From: Bacillota bacterium
GTDB taxonomy: Bacteria; Bacillota; Clostridia; Oscillospirales; Oscillospiraceae
NCBI GenBank assembly: GCA_029268085.1
Contig: JAJUHD010000032.1
Coordinates: 1 to 17,792, forward strand
DNA: 17,792 nucleotides
Direction of reading: 5' to 3'
In this document: piece after piece, positions 14,226 to 17,792 of the stretch
How positions within the stretch are numbered: the stretch's first letter is position 1
Layout of the letters: each line of letters begins with the position of its first letter
The notes under the pieces: generated by a model
What the model was told of the DNA's origin: nothing
Seen by the model: the letters and a program-made list of their open reading frames with translations, nothing else
The model's database searches: none
Program-made: the position numbers and the translations under genes

Positions 14226-15860
14226 TTGCCTGCTTCCAAAAATCAGAACTATCTGCACGGCGCGGCGATACTTACCATAGCCGTACTTATTATCAAGGTT
14301 CTCGGAGCAATTTATAAGATCCCCATGGGCAATATCCTGGGGGATGAAGGCTTTGCTCACTTCAATGTCGCGTATAATCTCTATAACGTGCTGCTCACGC
14401 TTTCAACTGCGGGTCTGCCGATCGCGCTTTCCAAACTCGTGTCAGAAGCAAACAGCTTGGAACGTCCGGTTCAGATCAGGAAGACCTTTAAAGTTGCAAT
14501 ATTCGCATTCATCGTACTTGGAGCCGCAGGATCGCTGGTCATGTTTTTCTTTCCGACGGAGCTTGCCATATTCATGGAAGATGTCGAAGCAAGCCAAAGT
14601 GTTCTTGCGATGGCTCCGGCGGTCATGCTCGTCTGTGTTATGTCCGCATTCAGGGGATATACACAGGGACTCTCGGATATGCGCCCTACCTCAGTCTCCC
14701 AGGTTATAGAGGTCGCTGTCAAGGTGTTTTTCGGACTCGGGCTGGTTATTATCCTAAACAGGCGCGGCGCAAGCCTTCCGATCCTTTCCGCCGGAGCGAT
14801 CTCCGGTGTTTCTGTCGGCTCTCTTATCGCCTGCCTGTATATGGGGATAGTCGCAGTCAGACGTATGAAGAGTGAAAGACTCAGAGTTATGGAGACACCA
14901 TCACTGACTAACTCGCAAACGGACAGCGAGAGGACCATCCTGAGGAAACTTATCAGAATTGGGATACCTATCGCGCTGGGTTCCTGCGTTCTCAGCGTCA
15001 TAACGCTTATCAATACGAAACTCGTTCTGGGTCGGCTTCAGGACGCGGCCGGTTTTAGCTATGATCAGGCAAAGGTTCTCTTCGGCGTCTACTCAAAGGC
15101 GCTGACGCTTTATAACCTTCCGGCCGCGCTCATAACCCCCCTCACAATAAGCATAATTCCGGCTATTGCCGGCTTCCTTGCCAGAAAGCAGTTCGGTGAG
15201 GCAAAGAATGTCATAGAATCGTCCCTGCGCATCTCGACGATAATCGCTCTTCCTATGGCCGTCGGCCTTTCCGTCATGTCCTCGCCGATTATGGACGGTC
15301 TGTATTACGGGAGCGCCGAGCAGGGGACGGCACTTCTTGCGATCATGGGCGCAGCTTCGTTCTTCGTATGTCTTGCACTGATGACTACAGCGATCCTCCA
15401 GGCCGGAGGAAGGGAAAGGCTTCCTATGTATACCATGCTCATCGGCGGAACGATGAACATCCTTCTCAACTGGTTCCTAGTGGGAAATCCGGACGTTAAT
15501 ATATACGGAGCGCCGATCGGAACGCTGCTTTGCTATATAGTTATGAGCGGGCTTAATCTTTGGTTCGTTATCAATAAGATGCCCGAGAAACCAAGCTTGG
15601 GCAAGATATTCCTGAAACCGATGCTTAGCTGCGCTGCAATGGGCGCCGCCGCATGGATAGTCTATCCTGCCGCGCTCAAGCTCCTTGGCGCTGGACCGGA
15701 GCCGGGGAGAAAGATCATTCTTTTGGCGCTGCTCGCTGCCATTGCGGTCGGTGTTTTGGTATACGGAGTGATGACCATAATAACAAGAGCAATAACGCTC
15801 GACGATATGAAGCTTATCCCCAAGGGCGAGAAGCTTGCGAAGCTTCTGCATATCAGGTAG
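14226..15860 (+). CDS. SpoVB/YabM-type polysaccharide flippase (MVF/MurJ superfamily)
   Basis: An integral membrane protein of 544 residues with about 14 predicted helices. It belongs to the oligosaccharidyl-lipid/polysaccharide exporter superfamily: the first half holds the characteristic region LHGAAILTIAVLIIKVLGAIYKIPMG followed by NLYNVLLTLSTAGLPIALSKLVSE, and the middle contains VYSKALTLYNLPAALITPLT, typical of SpoVB/YabM. Members flip lipid-linked sugars such as lipid II across the membrane; SpoVB itself acts in spore cortex synthesis. The start is TTG 14226 behind GGAGG. The gene order flippase-mazG-hup-rqcP parallels B. subtilis yabM-yabN-yabO, so YabM is the closer positional equivalent, and MurJ-like lipid II transport cannot be excluded. 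No clear terminator follows, but 150 bp separate it from mazG. Confidence 0.88.
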   Translation: MPASKNQNYLHGAAILTIAVLIIKVLGAIYKIPMGNILGDEGFAHFNVAYNLYNVLLTLSTAGLPIALSKLVSEANSLERPVQIRKTFKVAIFAFIVLGAAGSLVMFFFPTELAIFMEDVEASQSVLAMAPAVMLVCVMSAFRGYTQGLSDMRPTSVSQVIEVAVKVFFGLGLVIILNRRGASLPILSAGAISGVSVGSLIACLYMGIVAVRRMKSERLRVMETPSLTNSQTDSERTILRKLIRIGIPIALGSCVLSVITLINTKLVLGRLQDAAGFSYDQAKVLFGVYSKALTLYNLPAALITPLTISIIPAIAGFLARKQFGEAKNVIESSLRISTIIALPMAVGLSVMSSPIMDGLYYGSAEQGTALLAIMGAASFFVCLALMTTAILQAGGRERLPMYTMLIGGTMNILLNWFLVGNPDVNIYGAPIGTLLCYIVMSGLNLWFVINKMPEKPSLGKIFLKPMLSCAAMGAAAWIVYPAALKLLGAGPEPGRKIILLALLAAIAVGVLVYGVMTIITRAITLDDMKLIPKGEKLAKLLHIR

Positions 15861-15934
15861 AAAGTTAGCGAAAAGTCCATAAATAATATAAGAAAAGCTA
15901 TCAAATCAACATAATTTATGCAGATTTTTGCAAC

Positions 15935-15946
15935 ATCTGTACAGAT
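15935..15946. repeat. 12-bp perfect palindrome upstream of mazG
   Basis: ATCTGTACAGAT is a perfect palindrome in the 150-bp AT-rich gap between the flippase gene and mazG, about 65 bp before the mazG start. GATAAT (15944-15949) overlaps its right edge and could be a -10 element, though no good -35 accompanies it. It could be a dimeric repressor site; no regulator is identified. Confidence 0.35.
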
Positions 15947-16010
15947 AATGTAAAGACTTTTTAGAAATATACACATAAGTTAAAAATCGTCTTGCGGAAG
16001 GGTGAAAAGT

Positions 16011-16808
16011 GTGGTAAATTTTGAATATAAATCTGCATATGACATGAGCGATTTCCGCAGAATAATTGAGGTTCTCCGTTCTCCCGGCGGATGTCCATGG
16101 GACATCGAACAGACGCACGAGAGCCTTCGCCGCAATCTTCTTGAGGAAGCTTATGAGGTATGCGAGGCGATCGACCAGAAAGACCCCGAACATCTTCGCG
16201 AGGAGCTGGGCGATCTTCTTTTGCAGATAATCTTCCATACAAGGATAGAAGAGGAAAAAGGATCGTTTGATCTGGACGACGTTGCCGATAGCTCCTGTAA
16301 AAAGCTGATTTTCCGTCATCCGCACGTTTTCGGAAATGTCGATGTTTCCGGAAGCGACGAGGTCATAAAAAACTGGGACGAGCTGAAACGCAAGGAAAAG
16401 TCCCAGACCACGGTGACTAAGACGATGACGGATGTGGCTGAAAGCCTTCCTGCGCTGTGGCGTGCCGAAAAGATTCAAAAAAAGGCAAAAAAGGTTGGGT
16501 TCGACTGGCCTGACGTAGGCGGAGCGATGGACAAGCTCACCGAAGAAATGGAAGAGCTGAGGGAAGCACAGGCGCAGGGTGACAAGGCACATATCGAAGA
16601 GGAGCTCGGTGACCTGCTCTTTGCGGCGGTAAACGTTGCTAGGTTTTCGGATATCGATCCTGAAGCGGCGCTTCATAAAAGCTGTGAAAAATTTATTAAA
16701 CGCTTCGATTTTGTTGAGACCGAGGCCGTAAAAAGCGGCAGGGAGTTAAAGGAAATGACTCTCGATGAGATGGATGCCCTTTATAACGCCGGAAAGCTCA
16801 AAAAGTAG
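16011..16808 (+). CDS. mazG: MazG nucleoside triphosphate pyrophosphohydrolase
   Basis: MazG hydrolyses (d)NTPs to monophosphate and pyrophosphate, cleaning the nucleotide pool; in E. coli it also lowers ppGpp. With the preferred GTG start the protein has 265 residues, the usual two-domain length. The N-terminal MazG domain has GGCPWDIEQTHESLRRNLLEEAYEV and EELGDLLLQIIFH, and the C-terminal domain repeats LTEEMEEL followed by EEELGDLLFAAVN; the acidic residues of these EExxE and ExxD motifs bind Mg2+. GTG 16011 lies nine bases after GGAAGG (15996-16001), which is better than an in-frame GTG at 16002 that overlaps this site. ATG 16044 would still keep the first domain. Unlike B. subtilis YabN, no N-terminal methylase (YabN/CbiF-like) domain is fused. 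The next gene is hup, 76 bp on. Confidence 0.95.
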   Translation: MVNFEYKSAYDMSDFRRIIEVLRSPGGCPWDIEQTHESLRRNLLEEAYEVCEAIDQKDPEHLREELGDLLLQIIFHTRIEEEKGSFDLDDVADSSCKKLIFRHPHVFGNVDVSGSDEVIKNWDELKRKEKSQTTVTKTMTDVAESLPALWRAEKIQKKAKKVGFDWPDVGGAMDKLTEEMEELREAQAQGDKAHIEEELGDLLFAAVNVARFSDIDPEAALHKSCEKFIKRFDFVETEAVKSGRELKEMTLDEMDALYNAGKLKK

Positions 16809-16839
16809 ATTTTTCGCGGAACCAATCTGCGGGATTCTA

Positions 16840-16845
16840 TATAAT
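16840..16845 (+). promoter_or_regulatory. -10 element candidate for hup
   Basis: A perfect TATAAT lies 39 bp before the HU start codon in the mazG-hup gap. No good -35 hexamer is seen at 16-18 bp, so this is a weak call, although the strong downstream ribosome binding site AGGAGG and a dedicated terminator suggest hup has its own high-level transcript. Confidence 0.4.
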
Positions 16846-16884
16846 AATAACTTACTCAATGAAAAATATTTTAGGAGGAAAAAC

Positions 16885-17160
16885 ATGAACAAAGCAGAGC
16901 TCATTGCAGCGGTGGCAGGGAAGACCGGCCTTTCAAAAAAAGACAGCGAGCGCGCTGTTAACGCTACGTTCCAGACCATTGAAGAGACAATAGAAACAGG
17001 CGAGAAGGTTCAGCTTGTCGGCTTTGGCGTATTTGATGTTAAGACCAGAGAGGCCCGCGTAGGACGCAACCCCAAGACCAAACAGGAAATTAAGATTCCT
17101 GCTTCCCGCGTTCCGGTATTCAAAGCCGGAAAAGCCTTTAAGGATGCAGTTGACAAATAA
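16885..17160 (+). CDS. hup: HU family DNA-binding protein
   Basis: A histone-like nucleoid protein of 91 residues that binds and bends DNA as a homodimer. The whole sequence fits HU: MNKAELIAAVAGKTGLSKKDSERAVN at the N-terminus, the GFGVFDVKTREARVGRNPKT segment with the beta-arm Arg-Asn-Pro that intercalates DNA, and the terminal VPVFKAGKAFKDAV. The ATG follows AGGAGG (16873-16878) with a six-base spacer. The in-frame reading continues upstream to 16765 into the mazG coding sequence but has no HU similarity there. An 11-bp hairpin terminator follows immediately, so expression is probably largely independent of rqcP. Confidence 0.97.
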   Translation: MNKAELIAAVAGKTGLSKKDSERAVNATFQTIEETIETGEKVQLVGFGVFDVKTREARVGRNPKTKQEIKIPASRVPVFKAGKAFKDAVDK

Positions 17161-17167
17161 CAAACCT

Positions 17168-17200
17168 AAGGCGCGGAATATGAAGCTTCCGCGCCTTTTT
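17168..17200 (+). terminator. Rho-independent terminator after hup
   Basis: A perfect 11-bp stem (AAGGCGCGGAA, 17168-17178, with TTCCGCGCCTT, 17187-17197) and 8-nt loop runs into five Ts (17196-17200). It lies between hup and rqcP, so rqcP relies on read-through or on a promoter within the short gap. Confidence 0.88.
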
Positions 17201-17223
17201 ATATAAAAAGGAAGGTTTATTCC

Positions 17224-17466
17224 ATGCGCCTTGACAAATATCTGAAAGTCTCAAGACTAATCAAGCGGCGCACCGTTGCAAACGAAGCCTGCGACGGAGA
17301 GCGTGTTTCCGTGAACGGCAAAACGGCAAGGGCTTCGTACGAGGTCAAGCTCGGCGACATCATCGAAATCCGCTTTGGCCAGAAAACTCTGAAGGTTGAA
17401 GTGCTCGCGGTGACGGAGACGGCACAGAAGGCCGATGCCCCTGCAATGTACAGGGAAATACCCTGA
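17224..17466 (+). CDS. rqcP: RqcP, S4-domain ribosome-associated quality control protein
   Basis: A basic 80-residue protein consisting of one S4 RNA-binding domain: MRLDKYLKVSRLIKRRTVANEACDG followed by VSVNGKTARASYEVKLGDIIEIRFG. This is the YabO/RqcP family (related to Hsp15). In B. subtilis it binds stalled 50S-peptidyl-tRNA complexes and works with RqcH to add C-terminal alanine tails to nascent chains on obstructed ribosomes. AAGGAAGG at 17207-17214 precedes the ATG by nine bases. The position after mazG matches yabN-yabO of B. subtilis, here with hup inserted between. In many relatives yabP and yabQ follow; here a terminator and a non-coding stretch follow instead. Confidence 0.94.
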   Translation: MRLDKYLKVSRLIKRRTVANEACDGERVSVNGKTARASYEVKLGDIIEIRFGQKTLKVEVLAVTETAQKADAPAMYREIP

Positions 17467-17495
17467 CTCATTTTATCTGATAAAGTATTTTTATG

Positions 17496-17525
17496 ACGCC
17501 GACGGATTGCTCCGCGGCGTTTTTT
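17496..17525 (+). terminator. Rho-independent terminator after rqcP
   Basis: ACGCCG pairs with CGGCGT and, after one bulged A, CGG pairs with CCG around a 6-nt loop. The right arm leads into six Ts (17520-17525). It closes the flippase-to-rqcP group. Confidence 0.8.
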
Positions 17526-17792
17526 CAGCCGCCAGCCTTGCTTAGAACGAGGTTATCGGTGTTTGTCAAGTGCTATTTTTAGAGCGGGTTCGACATTTAC
17601 CTTTTGCGTGGGAAAGTGTTATGTAAACTAAACGTGAATATTTTGTCGAATGATACAGCATTGTCTTTGTTGAAAAAGCTGTTGGAAATGTGGAAAACCG
17701 TTGAAAACACTATATTGATAATTCAAGGTTCTGGGAATAATCTTAAGTAATGTAATGAATATGCATAATACCAGTAAACCTGTAAAGTTTAG
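17526..17792. other. Gene-free right edge
   Basis: No reading frame with a ribosome binding site is seen in these 267 bp on either strand. Apart from the cluster of DnaA-box-like 9-mers at 17668-17707, the sequence is AT-rich with no strong hairpin. It may be the upstream region of a gene beyond the window. Confidence 0.55.
17668..17707 (+). repeat. Four same-orientation DnaA-box-like 9-mers
   Basis: TGTTGAAAA (17668), TGTTGGAAA (17680), TGTGGAAAA (17689) and CGTTGAAAA (17699) lie in one orientation at 12, 9 and 10 bp spacing. The third differs from the DnaA box complement TGTGGATAA at one position; the others at two or three. This could be a weak DnaA-binding array or an operator for another protein; it could also be chance in AT-rich DNA. 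Confidence 0.35.

Noticed and set aside
15906..16676. 256-codon minus-strand reading frame opposite mazG
   Set aside because: It overlaps the fully conserved MazG reading frame and shows no recognisable domain.
16765..16884. N-terminal extension of HU into mazG
   Set aside because: HU similarity begins at the ATG at 16885, which has AGGAGG at the right distance; the extension overlaps mazG.
1..17792. Mobile elements, CRISPR arrays, tRNA/rRNA genes or phage genes
   Set aside because: No transposase or integrase motifs, no spaced identical repeats, no cloverleaf sequence and no rRNA-like segment were seen on either strand.

Overview
The window looks like a chromosomal segment of a Clostridia-type member of the Bacillota, probably close to the Oscillospiraceae/Ruminococcaceae. 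The evidence is the pur operon order, a separate PurO-type IMP cyclohydrolase beside a stand-alone AICAR transformylase, a SpoVB/YabM-like flippase next to MazG, HU and RqcP (the yabM-yabN-yabO neighbourhood of Bacillus subtilis), strong AGGAGG-type ribosome binding sites and several TTG/GTG starts. The genus cannot be fixed from sequence reading alone.

Left part (1-8529, minus strand): a purine biosynthesis operon read right to left as purE-purC-purF-purM-purN-purO-AICAR transformylase-purD-purL, with purL cut by the left edge. Genes overlap by 1 to 11 bp or sit 2 to 32 bp apart, so this is one transcription unit with translational coupling. It covers most steps from PRPP to IMP. Missing here are purK (expected with a class I PurE) and purB. 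The 346-bp region 8530-8875 between purE and a divergent FAD oxidoreductase holds a good minus-strand promoter (TTGACA-18-TAAAAT), a single near-perfect PurBox-like site and an inverted repeat.

Middle part (8876-13778): a COG2509-type FAD-dependent oxidoreductase of unknown role (+) converges on an O-antigen ligase/polymerase-like membrane protein (-), and the two share a bidirectional hairpin terminator. That membrane protein is divergent from tatD (+), which converges on a PAS-HATPase sensor-kinase-like protein (-) lacking the expected phosphoacceptor histidine.

Right part (14226-17466, plus strand): a SpoVB/MurJ-type flippase, MazG nucleotide pyrophosphohydrolase, HU nucleoid protein and the S4-domain RqcP of ribosome quality control. 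Strong hairpin terminators follow HU and RqcP. The final 270 bp hold no gene but carry four DnaA-box-like 9-mers in one orientation at roughly helical spacing.

Most of this is housekeeping sequence. I see no mobile element, CRISPR array, tRNA or rRNA, and no convincing new defence or biosynthetic system. The points most worth a second look are the non-orthologous PurH replacement, the sensor kinase without an H-box histidine, the cysteine-rich FAD enzyme divergent from the pur operon, and the 9-mer array at the right edge.
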